Source: Liolophura sinensis (Eukaryota; Mollusca; Polyplacophora; Chitonida; Chitonidae). From it: 64,000 bases of DNA. The stretch's first letter is position 1, and each line of letters begins with the position of its first letter. This document shows, one piece after another, positions 10,911-22,838 of this stretch. The stretch spans positions 15,836,764-15,900,763 of the forward strand of contig NC_088306.1 in NCBI RefSeq assembly GCF_032854445.1, given 5' to 3'. The notes below the pieces were generated by a model. The model saw only the letters and a list, made by a program, of their open reading frames with translations, was not told the DNA's origin and made no database searches. The position numbers were made by a program, and so were the translations under genes.

Positions 10911-11291
10911 CGAACAAAACACCCTTTCACTGGTCGAAGAGGAGGTATAGCGTCGATTTTTAATAACGTAACTTACACAGAGGCAGGGTGTCGGCTACCA
11001 AGTCTCGCATTTCCAAGGAATAAAATAACTTCAGCAATGCCTGACATCATTGATGGCCAAAAGGTATTCTTAATATCTGATCTAGATCAATGAATTTGGT
11101 AGAATTTGGTCCGTATTCAGCTTCCCGCTTCGTTTAGAGCAGCGGCCCTCCCAAGTTGGCACAATAACCTTACAACAACAGCAGGTTACAGCTAACGATG
11201 GTTCGGTTGAGTGCACTGGTCATTCTCGGCGATGTTAATTAGCTTTCTGTATCAGATTTGTGAGCTTTCAGAAGAGGTAGTAGATGGAAGG
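10911..11291. repeat. Dispersed repeat, copy A
   Basis: It matches 21747-22157 over its length with many substitutions and small indels. Shared landmarks are 'acacagaggcagggtgtcgg', 'gcatttccaagga', 'gagcagcgg' and 'ggtagtagatgg' or similar. No family recognised; no tRNA-like head or terminal repeats seen. Confidence 0.8.
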
Positions 11292-11869
11292 CTGTAGTCG
11301 AACAAATGTCGTGTCAGAATACCAAGATCATACTTTTATTTGTGATGGGTTCGGTCCGGTTCTGATCAAACTTAGCTGATGGCTCAGACGCCTTGAGTTT
11401 CGTAGACTGCTTGTCCACATCAAAAAGTGTTAATTTATGAGGGCTTCATGGAAGTCTTGAATTTGTTGTCGTGTTACATGCTGAACTACCGTACGTGTCT
11501 GACAAAGTCAGCAACTGCATGCCTTGTACTAAATGATGCCTCTATTCAATAAATTGAGATTATTCCTCACGTTACTGCATGACCTAAGAAGTGTCATTGG
11601 AAACTGGTCCATATGCAACATAAAAACACTCGTGGGCAAACAAATATCGCCTTTCGATCTTGGTTAGACACGTTGTAAGTAGTGACATAACTATAGATCT
11701 TGGAGCTAAAACCGCTTACCAGGTTCAAAACTGCGATTAACCACTTCAAGTTGAGGCGATAACCTTTTTTAGTCTGTGTTTGTGTGCAGAGCGAAGCTGC
11801 TTTACGAGCAAACTGAAGACTCGGAAAATTTTGAAAATTTATTTCATTTATGCTTTTTTCATTTATAAG

Positions 11870-11962
11870 TCATGCACTTATACGACGGCGGCCAGCATTA
11901 TGATGAGAGGAAACCGGGCAGAGCCCATGGAGGAACCCACGACCATCCTTCAAGATGGTCAA
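11870..11962 (-). mobile_element. Nin-type SINE fragment
   Basis: 'cttatacgacggcggccagc' and 'gaggaaaccgggcagagccc' are near-perfect to the body consensus; the tail and head are missing or decayed. Confidence 0.85.
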
Positions 11963-12471
11963 GAATTCCTCGTTTTACATACTGACTACACGAATATGAC
12001 GGCCATATTGTTATTTGATATCCTCAGTAAGAATAAGCTGCATATATACCTTTAGTGCGACTGCATACGATTTCGGATGTCCTCGTGTGTCATCAAGGAG
12101 TGTGCGAACGGCGCCTTTTTTTCTCTCGAAATTTCGAAATTTTTCGACTCGTTTGCAACATGTGAACTTACTGTTGGGTCAGATCTAATAAGGTGATAAT
12201 ACAAAAACTAAAAATTTTGGCAGCCACGTAGCAAAAATTAATTTGCTACCAGCAGGCTTTATCCGCCTGCTTTGAGTGGGAAGGTTGTATTTCCAAGACG
12301 CGCGCGCAGTTCTTGAAAGAGGACAAGTGGCGGAGGGGATCAAACTTGTTTATATTGGGTTACATTGGCTCACTTTTTGTGTTTAATAAATATGAAGCTT
12401 AAAGAATAGAACAAAATAGAAATAATATTATAATAATAGTTCTAAACTTTCTTTCACATATACTGTATTAA

Positions 12472-12714
12472 TATGAACAACAAAGACTGGCAAAACATGA
12501 TTACTCATTTTACCAATCATCTTCAATATATCAACCGGATATCCCTCACATTGTTCAGTCCTTCTGTGACGCCATGACTATCATTGACAATGACAGAAGG
12601 ATGGTGACACACAAAACTTGTGACATCCTACCATCTATAGTGACGCAACAGTCGTTGGCAAGAGCCCGGTACATAGAAACCATTTCTGTGAACCCTCGCG
12701 TTCAAGAAAGATGA
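12472..12714 (+). other. Unrecognised coding-like open stretch
   Basis: Eighty sense codons are open between stops, with a balanced, protein-like composition, for example 'DIPHIVQSFCDAMTIIDND' and 'SLARARYIETISV', ending at TGA. No ATG lies near the 5' end in this frame and no good acceptor is seen. It could be a terminal exon or a decayed transposon ORF. I do not recognise the family. Confidence 0.25.
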
Positions 12715-13834
12715 AGGTTTTTTTTTTGTTGCTTCAAATGGATCACAATCGTGTCTCTGGATAGTCTGAAGGAAGAGTAAGTATTGCTTTACCCTTTTAT
12801 AGTTCTTTTAATGGCCACAATGACAATAAACTGTTAAAAAGGGTGTTGTCTAGAGGAGTAACATTCTGTACTGGGTCCCGTCTCACATCCATTTTGGGCT
12901 ATATTCCAAAGCTTTAATCTCTTTTGAAAAAAAACGTATTTGAAGCAACATGTAAAAACTTGTTTGAAATTGTTCCTTCAGGGCACACAATCAACAATCG
13001 AAGGATTTTCTGTGTACATTTAGGAGTTTAATATGGACTACAAGTTTAGGCTAAAAACCAGAATGCGATATTTTAGGTGTCTCTATATCAAAACCGATAT
13101 CCATTTATCAAAACTGTGAATTCTATAAAATCAGTTAATGAATTCATAGGCAATTAGAAATATAATAATCAACTATATAGGCCTATGCCCTTGTGACTCC
13201 TTCTGCAGCATTAGGCTGAACTACAAATGCATCTGAAATCTGTTTCGCTCTTCCCAGCTTAGCTTTCAGAAATACAGCTCTGTACTCTTCCATTCACAAA
13301 CCGGGTGTTCGATCCCTTCCAGTGTGTTGTCCTCAACATGTCAATGCCGTACGCTACAAATACGTGTACGGGTGTGTGTACCTTCATCCTAAAATCATTC
13401 TGACTTCATTTCATGTAGAACTACTAATGTGAATAACTTCACAACTGACATACGTGTTCGTGCCGCATCGAAAGCAAGCGAAACTTTTTCGATACGAGTC
13501 CGTCGCACCCTCGTTTGTGGTAGGTTTGGATTGAAAAGAAAGAATTTCACAGTGAAAAGGGTGATAGGCAACTTGTTTGCGAGTCTTAACATTAATTTTG
13601 GATTAAATAATGAATAGAAGAAACTCTAAGTGCCTATTGTTAAAAAAAGGACGGGACTATGCTACAACTAAATTTTCGACAGAAGAGGAGAGTTCACCTT
13701 AGCAATGCAGACACGTGATTCGAAATTGGCGGTTTGCAAAGTTCGAATGCATCTGTCTGTTTGGTATTAATTTCGTTGGTATAATCGGCATTATTCCCGC
13801 ATAATAATATGATACGAGCTGAAAATTACTTTAA

Positions 13835-14116
13835 GGTTACACAGAACCTGATTTTGTTCCGTACCGCTTTGAGGACAGCACTTGCAACATCGCTGAGTTA
13901 CAGGTTTATGAAGGTAGCGATTCACAGCTGAGCTTAGAATATGATCAACTAATCTCAGAACTAAACTGCAAGCTGAACACGTCTGTTTTGTTGTGTCTAG
14001 GTGTAGAGAAGAAGCAACCCTTGAAAATGTTGTAAGAAGTGTTGGAGTATTTTGGGGGCTTCCAAGTCCCGAAGCACCCCGGTGGAAGACCCTTGTATGT
14101 GACTGGGGAAATCTGA
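13835..14116 (+). pseudogene. Unrecognised coding-like stretch with one in-frame stop
   Basis: One frame is open for 66 codons, meets TAA at 14033, then continues in the same frame for 26 codons to TGA at 14114. Both sides look protein-like ('DFVPYRFEDSTCNIAELQV' before, 'EVLEYFGGFQVPKHPGGRP' after), which suggests a former coding sequence broken by one stop. Family unknown; a mobile-element origin is possible. Confidence 0.3.
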
Positions 14117-15405
14117 AACCTCCGGATATGTGTTTTTAACATTGTACTTCACCTTCATTTGTCATTCGCTGAATTCTTCTGTGTTACTCAAAGAATTCAT
14201 ACGCTAACGGCAAAGAGCGAGCATAGGTGAGGACACCCAGCCACCGTCAGTCGCTTCTGAAATATCAACTGTTAAGCAGACTAGCATTCACTTACTGTGT
14301 TCACAACAGGCATTAACGGGGTATAGTGATATGGATGTGTCATTTAGAGTTATTATTTATACTTTTCTTATGAATTTGTAAGTTTTTGTAAGAGTATCTT
14401 TGTACTTGCGCTTAGGCCTACAAACTTTTGAATATGGTATGTATTTGAGTTATTTCCCTTTGCGCGAAAGCGCCCCCACCCCCCACTGCGCACTGATCAA
14501 TATTGCAGACTGCACGCACTGTTGCACTGTAAGAAACTTGTAAGTTTTGTACAGTAAATGCTAAGAGAATCACTCTTCAGGTAATTTAGATCTTCATTTT
14601 ATCTTATTTAATGTAAAGCCAATGCATTATACGCATATTTTTCACTCAGTAAATTTGCTACTTTATTATATTTTCACAGCAGCGTTCGCTGTTGTTTTAA
14701 ACAGGATAATGAGTAGGCCTACATTGTGTTTTCTAGAGTTAAGTGTTTGTCTAGATATGTTTTGTATCATAAATAGGAGATATTTTCATTGAGTGAGAAG
14801 TTCACAGAATGTGGTAATGCATTTATTTTCTTGTAATTCTTTAACTTGGATAAGCATATTCCTTAGATGACTGGGGTAGTGCAGTGATTTAAATGATATA
14901 TAGCGCTGTTGTAGCATAATGTTGAGTAACGTGTTTTGATTATATCGTGTAAGAGTTGTTCCCCACGAACTGATATTTTATTGGATTGATCGAATTTGAT
15001 TAGGTCTACACGTATTTTGTTACTTTCCTATGTATACTATAAAGTTTGAATGGCTGTTTTAGTGGACGATCTTCATGATACGTACCTTCACAAGATTTGG
15101 GTGATAATGACAGTATTTTTTGTGCGTGTGTCTGTTTATTTACGTACACAAGTAATCGTGGTCTCATTGACCATAATTACATAGTACAGGTGCGTGCGAT
15201 GTACATTTGATTTAATTCCGTATCACTATTCTGATATATTGTATAATTTCTGCATTTTACAGAACTGATAACCAGCTGCCGAACTGATTAACAAACTCTC
15301 TGTCACGTCGTGCACGCTGAATGAACTGTTCCTGAAATATTCTCTCCTACTGGGCATTTTATATCAGTCAGGATTACACGCCTCAACCAGTATGCTTAAG
15401 AAATA
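14117..15405. other. No gene recognised
   Basis: AT-rich sequence with scattered T-rich runs; nothing coding or repetitive stands out by eye. Confidence 0.4.
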
Positions 15406-15556
15406 AAACGTGGTTTACCATGCTCAAATCACAAAGATAATGCACAGCAGACGGGAGTTGCCCACTGTTTGAGAACTCGGGGCCGCTCTCGAGGTCTCAA
15501 GCTATGGATACCTCCCGCCTATTGTCTTGGTGATTTGAGCATGGCAAGCTACGTTT
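15406..15556. repeat. Long hairpin / fold-back, 151 bases
   Basis: Arms 15418-15432 and 15530-15544 are perfect inverted copies (CCATGCTCAAATCAC). Pairing extends outward to 15406/15556 ('aaacgt'/'acgttt') and inward through 'gacgggag'/'ctcccgcc' and 'tttgagaactcg'/'cgaggtctcaag', with a ~7-base bulge. It looks like a small fold-back element or a hairpin RNA locus. Confidence 0.75.
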
Positions 15557-16238
15557 CAATTCTATTCCAACATACCATTATGAAATAATGGAGCTATTAG
15601 TGGGGGAAAATAACGCCGAAAACAATCGATTTCTCCCTTTTGTTAATATTTAACGGTCTAGGTTGTGTTGATTCTCGGCAAGTCCATGCCAATGATTGGG
15701 AAATAAATCATCCAATCAGCGCGAGGCACGTGACAGTTATTGACGAATAAATCAATACACATTTCCCACTAGCAGCTCTCGATGTCAGTTTGAGATCTCA
15801 CTTCGAACATAACAGTTTTGCGACGACAGAGGGATGATGATTTTAAGTCGAACTAATAAGAAAAAACTGTTGGAAGTGAACGATTTATTTCGTGGAGAAA
15901 TTTGTGAACTCAGTTGAAGGTTAAATAGAAGGTGCTTCCTGAGATGGTAGCGTTGCCAAGAATTTGATGACTATGTGGAGCGGATTTCGCGAAGCACTCT
16001 TAACGTTATGTTCACTTAACCACCAGGGCGACCAATACTGTAGGCATTATGTCGTCATGGTAGTTGAGAGCTCGTAACGTTAAGGGAGCCAGGCCTACTT
16101 CTTCAACTCTGGTCACACTCCGTGTCTGTCTGACGGGTATGGAGCCAGGCGCGCTGATATAAGTCACACGGGCATCCGACGACTGGGAACAAATAACGGT
16201 TGAGTGTAAAACACTGCTCAAAGAACGGCGTTTGTTTT

Positions 16239-16514
16239 TCAGACGGCCTTTATGCAACTTCCTAGACTCGAATCGTCCCGGTGGCCATTTGCCGACATTA
16301 TCCCATGTATTCCAACAAAGGCTTGGCTCAGAACAGTTGGTGCAGTGGCTCGAAGACAGTGGTTTGTGTACCGCTGACTGAGTCCTGCATTACGGGAGAT
16401 GTCGGCCATCAAGCTGTTTTCTCCCATCGCTTGCTTGTAATACCAGCAATCCGCCGCTTTTGGAGAACGTTGAAAAAAGGCATCGTTACCCATGCGCTTT
16501 TCCAGATATAGTAC
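16239..16514 (-). pseudogene. Crypton-like tyrosine recombinase fragment
   Basis: The open minus-strand stretch resembles the DUF3504 / Crypton-type tyrosine recombinase C-terminus also found in KIAA1958- and ZMYM-like proteins: 'DAFFQRSP', 'MADISRNAGLSQRYTNHCLR' (catalytic His-x-x-Arg in 'NHCLRAT') and 'GHRDDSSLGSC'. The last motif normally ends in the catalytic Tyr, replaced here by Cys. The frame stops soon after and similarity appears to continue in another frame ('KNKRRSLSSVL', about 16180-16235), implying a frameshift. A stop at 16515-16517 closes the 5' side. It is a dead fragment of a DNA transposon or a domesticated relative. Confidence 0.68.
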
Positions 16515-16826
16515 CTAGATGCTTGTTGTTTGATGTCACCTCTTTATATCTCACACACGGGATAAGTGCGTATTGCCCACATGATGTCAGTGATGGTAAA
16601 TATTTCACCTTTAGACTTAACTGCCTGACGAATTATGTGTAAATTCATTTTGCCTTTGTCCTCGAAAAATGTGAGGGGTCAAAGTTTAAAGAAAACAGAC
16701 GTTTTGACAGTGTAGTGTTTAGTACATGTGTACATGTAATATGTTAGTGCACGTAACCTTTGACGTGTAACGCATTGTATTATGGGGCATCTGAGCCGAG
16801 CGACATGCCATGACATGCCAAATTAA

Positions 16827-18011
16827 ATAAGATTTCCACACCAGTGGACGAATTATGAGGTAGCATCACAGCTAGACAGGGAGACATCTCATTACAGATG
16901 TTCAGTGTTGTTAGCGTGTATCGGGGAGGATGCCATGCAAGTTTACGACGGTCTTCCATTTTTGAGCCAGGAAGATCAAAGTGACCTTGACACTGTTCTT
17001 AAGAAATTCGAGGATTTTTTCGTGCGACGCGTACATTGCCACTCTGAGAAAACTGGCAAAAACCTGCAATTTTGGCCAGATGGAAGATAGAATGCTATGT
17101 AATCGTATAGTTGTTGTTGTGAGAGAAGACCCGATTCGTGAAAAGCTTCTAGAACATAGAAAAACTCACACTAGCTCGACGCGTAGAAATCTGCAGAGCT
17201 TACGACGCGACACCGGAGGCGTCGCTGACCTTAGCCGACTGAATAGCAATCAACCTAAAGTACAGCGACGATCCAGGAAGCAAAATTACAAGCTAGGGAA
17301 GAAAACTTGTCAACGATGTGGAAGGTAACCACATAGTTATGACAAATGCTCCCGCAGTTAAAGACGCCCAGTGTGATAAATGGTGCAAATGGGGACATTT
17401 CGCAGCCCGGTGCCCTACACCACCTTCAGTCAGTGCAGTTCAGGATGACGAGGATTTAGCATTCCTGGGACCTGTAAGTGTCGGGACCACTACTCCGTGG
17501 AATGTTGAACTGAAAGTACATGTAGGTGACTGTGTCGATCAAGTTATTTTGAGAGTCGACACTGGTGCATACGTGACAGTTATTCCGTCAAACCTTTCTC
17601 CCCGTCTGAAGGTGAAGCTTAATAATTCGCAGAAGAAGTTGTTTGGTTTTGGTGGAAAGGAGCTTTCCGAACTAGGACATTTCACTGCAGTGCTCCAAAC
17701 GTCAAAGCATTCACCTACGCAGACTTTGTATGTAGTTCAAGGTCTTATAGAGCCTTTGTTCGGCCGGCCACCAATTACCGAGCTTGAATTACTTCTGCGT
17801 GTGAATGCGGTCGACAGTGAAAACTCAGGTCACAAATATAGAGACCGTTACCCAAAGTTATTTTCTGGGTTTAGGAAGCTGAAAGAGACTTATAAGATTT
17901 GGCTTGCGAAAGACGTGGTTCCTTTTGCCATAACGTCACCGACACGTCTTGCATTACCATTGATGACAAAGGTCAAGGAGGCGTTACAGCTCATTCTGGC
18001 CTCCTCTTCTG
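16827..18011 (+). mobile_element. Ty3/gypsy-type retroelement fragment: gag, protease, start of RT
   Basis: Three frames in succession carry one ancestral ORF. The gag core runs from 16827 ('HQWTNYEV', 'LLACIGEDAMQVY') and shifts frame near 17030 into 'LRKLAKTCNFGQM'. It shifts again near 17320 into a zinc-knuckle region where 'CDKWCKWGHFAARC' fits CX2CX4HX4C except that the second Cys is Trp. The protease active site is 'ILRVDTGAYVTVIP' (Asp-Thr-Gly-Ala). The start of reverse transcriptase follows ('YPKLFSGFRKL', 'LPLMTKVKEAL'), then a SINE replaces the rest. No YxDD box, RNase H, integrase or LTR is found. Two frameshifts, a lost zinc ligand and the truncation make it inactive. Confidence 0.82.
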
Positions 18012-18163
18012 TCGTGGGTGGGAAGTTTTGCAGCAACCCACGGATGGTTGCAGGTTACCCCCGGGCTCTGCCCGGTTTCATCCCACCATAAAGCCGGCCA
18101 CCATCATATAAGTGAAATGTTCTTGAGTACAGCGTAAAAATCCAATCAAATAAATATACAAAG
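18012..18163 (+). mobile_element. Nin-type SINE, 5'-truncated
   Basis: It runs from 'gtgggaagttttgcagcaac' through 'acccccgggctctgcccggt' and 'aagtgaaatgttcttgagta' to 'caatcaaataaatatac'. It sits exactly where the gypsy reading frame loses similarity, so it either inserted there or marks a deletion border. Confidence 0.88.
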
Positions 18164-19028
18164 CCACACAATGCTTTCAGATCACAGTATATCAACTGGA
18201 TAGCCTAAACATTTCTATCTCTTGTGTATAATCATTTTAAACGAAAGTGTCTAGAATGAATAGTTCCCGTCGTAGACGTATACCTGTCTGTGTTGAAAAT
18301 GAAAGCCCAATATTTTATTTTCTTAAAATACCGTTATCTAGAGCAATGAAACAGACCATTTAGAAGACCTATTGCCTGTAGAAGTTATACGGTAGCCACA
18401 TGGTGCCAGCTAGGTATATTTTGATGAGAATGGCCTCGAAGCGGAAAAAAAACGACGTGAAAGTTATGTTCATGTGCGTACACAAAATAGTTTATAAATC
18501 ATGTCAATAGAATTATTGTTCCAGTATTCCACTAACCAGATTTTAAGATTTCTGTAATGAAAGAAGAAATAAGAGTAACTTTTAAAGTGTATAACTTTGC
18601 ACAGAAAAGCGAAATACGTGTTTTTCTGTTGTTGTGGGTTTCTGGCTTACATTTCATACTCACATTCACAATTTCGTGTTGAATTTTAAATCCTCACATT
18701 ACAAATGTAATTGTTCAATAGGGAAATTGTCAAGACGGAAACTTCGAAGAGTAATCCAGAAAAGGGCAATTCACCGAGGTAAGCTACATAGATATAGGAA
18801 ACTGTTACAAATAATGAACATATAATTCTTAGCCTCGGTTTGTGAGGCCATTAGATATTCTATCCTGTGAATGCGGCCCTTAAAGGCTTCCAGGGAGGAT
18901 AAACAATCAGCCGTATTTCAGTCTGTGAAAAAGTCTAAAAACAAAAAAAAATATACACAGATGAGTGTTTTCTGGTAAGATTTGCACTCATCTGTCTGAT
19001 AATGATCATGATAACTTCAAGTTGCCTT

Positions 19029-19236
19029 TGATCAGTTGAGGTTCAATTCCGGCCTTGGACACGGAATCCACAAATTCTTCCACTCCCATTCTTTGTGGAG
19101 CCTTGATGACAAGTCTATCGTTCGTCTGTAAGTTACCAAAGGTCAGTGGTTTAACCCGAGGAAACCCATCTCTTCCACCCTTATATGATCGCCATCGTAG
19201 ATAAATGATACACTCAGCATGGCGTTAAACGACGAT
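19029..19236 (+). mobile_element. SINE, third family, diverged
   Basis: A B-box 'gaggttcaattccggcc' is followed by 'gtctgtaagttaccaaaggt', 'cagtggtttaacccgagg', 'cgccatcgtagataaatga' and 'catggcgttaaacgac'. The central part matches 6305-6440. Confidence 0.6.
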
Positions 19237-21124
19237 CATATAGATAAACCAAGTTCTCTTTACCAATACAATTTACATATTATTTAAGACATACACAAAG
19301 GCCTTCGCGGAAGACGTTATTTCTGTAGTTTACATGCCGCTGTTCTGCAGTATATATCTCTGATGACATGCACAGATTTTGTTATGCACAAGGCGTAGTA
19401 AGTTTAGCTCATACAGGTTTTCTTTCAATCAAAGAAAGAAAGTTGGTGCCTATCAGCCTGCCCCCAATGTTGCCAGCCCCCTCCAATGCAAACTGAAAGT
19501 TTGGTCCTTTCAATAATCCTTTCTGTATATTTGTGTTAATTATATTTTTAAACTATATTTTGTCAAAGAGCTTTGTATGATAGATTTCATTTCTGCAGTT
19601 AAGAAAATGGCCTTATCAGAAGTGAATATTATACAAAATATCAGTGTATAGAGACTTCATACGAAATATTTTATTTTGTCGTGTTGACCCCCGTCTTACA
19701 TGTGATCGCCAAGATGGAAAGATACATATAAAGCACATGAGTTTATAAGTGCCTGAATATCCACATATGTCTCTCTGCTGATTTATTGTCATTTCACTGC
19801 TGCCTCACTAACGCTTACTTAAAGAATAAATCATCCGATCAGAATACGCAATCACCCAAAAGTTATCTACTCATGTGATTTTTTCTTGAGTTAAACCCTT
19901 GTTGTTTAAAACAAGACTACTTACAGTCTGATGCACTGCTCTTTTACTTCTTTATTTCCAGTTTACACCAAAGGGCTAAAAAAAAGGTTCCAGGAACTTT
20001 TGCTCGGACCGGTAGAAACAAAATTTATGGCTATGCGCCGTATATTTGGGACAGACTTCAAAATGCTCAATGTCCCTGAATCAGCTGTCAAGTGGACTTT
20101 TGCAGCATACCCATGTGTAACCCCCAAATTTTTAGGGGTCTGCACTTTGGGGGTCAGATTTTCCGTGGTCCTGGCCCCGGCCCCAAAAGAGGGCATAAAC
20201 GTACAGGTACAGCGTCTGGGACCGGTAAAAGGTTTGGTACGGGAGGTGACGTATCAGACCTACCATGATACGTATGAAGGGTTTGGCCTCAGAGGTGAGA
20301 GTTCAGCGGTCTTATATAGTTCCAAGTAGGTATGGTATCTCACCAGTTCTTCAGCAGGGAGTTTTTCACCGATGGCCTTCCTTTGTTAACCCTACCTGCT
20401 GAACAGCAGTCAGGTATACAAGTTTGTCACCCTCGTGTATAAATTTCAGTTTTTAATTCACTCAAGTTTGAGAGATACTGCTTAGGCAATACAACAGTAC
20501 TAAAAATAAAATGTAAATCTTTTATTTGTCGTGCCAGTTTCTAACGACCTTGTACAGTTGGTTTCCGGCCTTGACCTTAATACCCCTTATGTGGCTCCCT
20601 CTAGTGTCGACCCCTAGAAACTCTGCCACCATGAACCTATTATTCATCCCTTCCTGTATATTGTATCATAAATAATACATCTGTTTATTACTATCTTTTT
20701 CTTTCACTTTGAGTTGAATGGTTCGTATAAAAGTTATCATACCGGTTTAAAACAAGGATGGTTTCTCTTTGGTCTCTGTATATATTCGAAGACGCTAGAG
20801 TCTGTTATGATTTAAAGACAAGATGGAATTCGAAAAAGTTGATAAGGTTATGTTATGTTCTTTAATTCAGTTTTGCTTTTTTAACTGATGTTTAACGCCG
20901 AATACTCCAGAATTTATATGACAGGGTCAGGTTAAGTTTAAGACTGAAGGAAACCGGTGGGCCTGTAGAAAACCAGATATCTGACAAACCTTCTAACGTA
21001 AATCCGCCGCCAAAGCAGCGAAATCCTTTCGAAAGGTATGATGCGTTGTTTTTTTTTTTGGGTGGGGGTGGGGGGGAGGGGTGAGAGCGTGGGGGATCTT
21101 TTTTTTTTTTTTTTTTTTTATCCA
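19237..21124. other. No gene recognised
   Basis: An open stretch at 19931-20329 (132 codons, plus) has no domain I recognise and no splice support. Homopolymer and G-rich runs lie at 21046-21120. A CTCF-like 'gctccctctagtgtc' lies at 20594-20608. Confidence 0.4.
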
Positions 21125-21297
21125 TAAATCTGATCTAATGTCTCTATCCGGTTTTCTTCAATTCATAAAGCAGACCTGATGTCTCTATTCAGTTTCCTCC
21201 AGCCGATGCTTATGCTTGGCTTAATGTCTATATCCAGTTTCCTCCCTCCATGTTTGGACTTCACCTAATGTCTCTATTCATTTTCCTCCCTCTATGA
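21125..21297. repeat. Degenerate tandem repeat, about 4 copies
   Basis: Units of roughly 40-60 bases share 'aatgtctctatccagtttcc'. Confidence 0.65.
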
Positions 21298-21423
21298 TTT
21301 ATTTATTTATTTATTTGATTGATGTTTTACGCCGTACTCAATAATATTTTTCACTTATACGACGGCGGCCAGCATTGTGGTGGGAGGAAACCGGGCAGAG
21401 CCCGGCGGAAACCCATGACCATC
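21298..21423 (-). mobile_element. Nin-type SINE, 3' part
   Basis: The (TTTA)n tail and body run up to 'gaccatccgcag', then stop abruptly at the start of another SINE. This looks like a nested or adjoining insertion. Confidence 0.9.
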
Positions 21424-21725
21424 CGCAGCCTGATGGTTGGTAGAGCGTCCGCTTCGGGGGCTGTAGATCCAAGGCCAATCCTGGGTCAGGTCACACCTTA
21501 GACTTTAAAAGAGGAAGTTGTAGCTTCCTCGCTTAGCGTTCAGCATTAAAAGCATAGTGCAACGAATGGTTGATCCGAATCAGTATAATGGCTCGGGCGG
21601 GGCACTAGTTAAAAGAGCAGTGGAAATCCGTCCAGCAACAAGGAGGCACATTGAACGTAGATGCACTCAAAGGACTCTTTCGTCGTCATATGACTGAAAA
21701 ATTGTTAAGTAAGAGATTAAACCCT
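21424..21725 (+). mobile_element. Second SINE family (tRNA head, 'cgttcagcatta' body)
   Basis: A tRNA-like head ('gatggttggtagagcgtccg') is followed by the body 'cgcttagcgttcagcattaa', 'agtataatggctcgggcggg' and 'gtcatatgactgaaaaattg'. The body matches 47040-47340, where the typical (ACTC)n tail is kept; here the tail has decayed. Confidence 0.75.
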
Positions 21726-21746
21726 AACGTACCCTAACATCTCCGT

Positions 21747-22157
21747 ACGAGCAAAATGTCTTTTTATTGCATGGTCGAAGTGGAGGTGTAGCGTCAAAAA
21801 TAACATAATTTACACAGAGGCAGGGTGTCGGCTACCCAGTCCCGCATTTCCAAGGAAAAAAAACTGATTCAGCACACCTTGGCATCACTGATCGCACAAA
21901 GGTGAACAATAAGTATAGTCTTCATTTTTGATACTCTCTCTCCATCATTCACGGATTTGATAAATTTGGCCCCTGTCCACCTTCTCGCTGCGTTTGGAGC
22001 AGCGGCTTTCCCTTGTTGGCACAGTGACTTTGCACTACAGCAGCAGGTAACAGCTAACGACAGTGCAGTCGAGTCACTTATCTTTGTGGGTTATGTGAAT
22101 TAGCCATCTATATCAGATCTGTGTGCTCTTTCAAGAGGCAGTAGATAGATGGAGGGC
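21747..22157. repeat. Dispersed repeat, copy B
   Basis: Partner of 10911-11291. It directly follows the second-family SINE, but copy A does not, so the two are separate elements. Confidence 0.8.
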
Positions 22158-22388
22158 AAGTTTTTATTTCCTACGTTTATTTGAATGGTGTTTTACATGA
22201 TGCTTAGAATTTTCCAGTATAGTACAACCGCTGGATGCAAGCATTGGTGTGTTCGTGTGGATGGAGGAAATCGTTGAAAGTTTCGAGAAAACCAACCAGC
22301 GATACCCAGGTGCATTGCAATTGCACCGTCTTTAGTCATCGACATCTTGGTTTGAGATATAGCATAGGCTGACCTACTTGTCAGGTGA

Positions 22389-22563
22389 TGAATGAATTTA
22401 TTTATTTATTAATTTGATTGGTGTTTTACGAATGTTTTTCAAGAGTATTTCACTTACACGATGGCGGCCAGCATTATGGGTGAGGAAACCGGGTAGAGAC
22501 CGCGGGAAAACCACGACCACCTGTCGGTTGCTAACAAACCTTCCCACGTACTGCCGGAGAGGG
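22389..22563 (-). mobile_element. Nin-type SINE, body and tail
   Basis: Tail 'tttatttatttattaatttg', then 'acgatggcggccagcattat' and 'gtactgccggagagg'. A short internal deletion falls after 'gtgttttacg', and the head is missing. Confidence 0.88.
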
Positions 22564-22838
22564 CTGGTGTTTGTAATGTACTGACAGCTGTACGAACGAG
22601 AAATAGCTCTCGATATTTATTTACATGATTGGCCCTTACAGCGTTGCACTCATGAATATTTTTTATACATCACTTTAATAATGGTGTGATGGAAGTTGGA
22701 GTGCTTAGAGTAAACCACTGACCCCCGCTAGATACCGGGTAACCTCCTGACTTAAAGCCACAGCATGCGGTAGCAGCCATATAACAGGCTGGTTCGATTC
22801 TGCAACATGTACTTCGTCTCACAGGAACGGGTAATCAT

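Noticed and set aside
19931..20329. 132-codon plus-strand ORF
   Set aside because: No recognisable domain, no splice or promoter support; length is within chance for this window.
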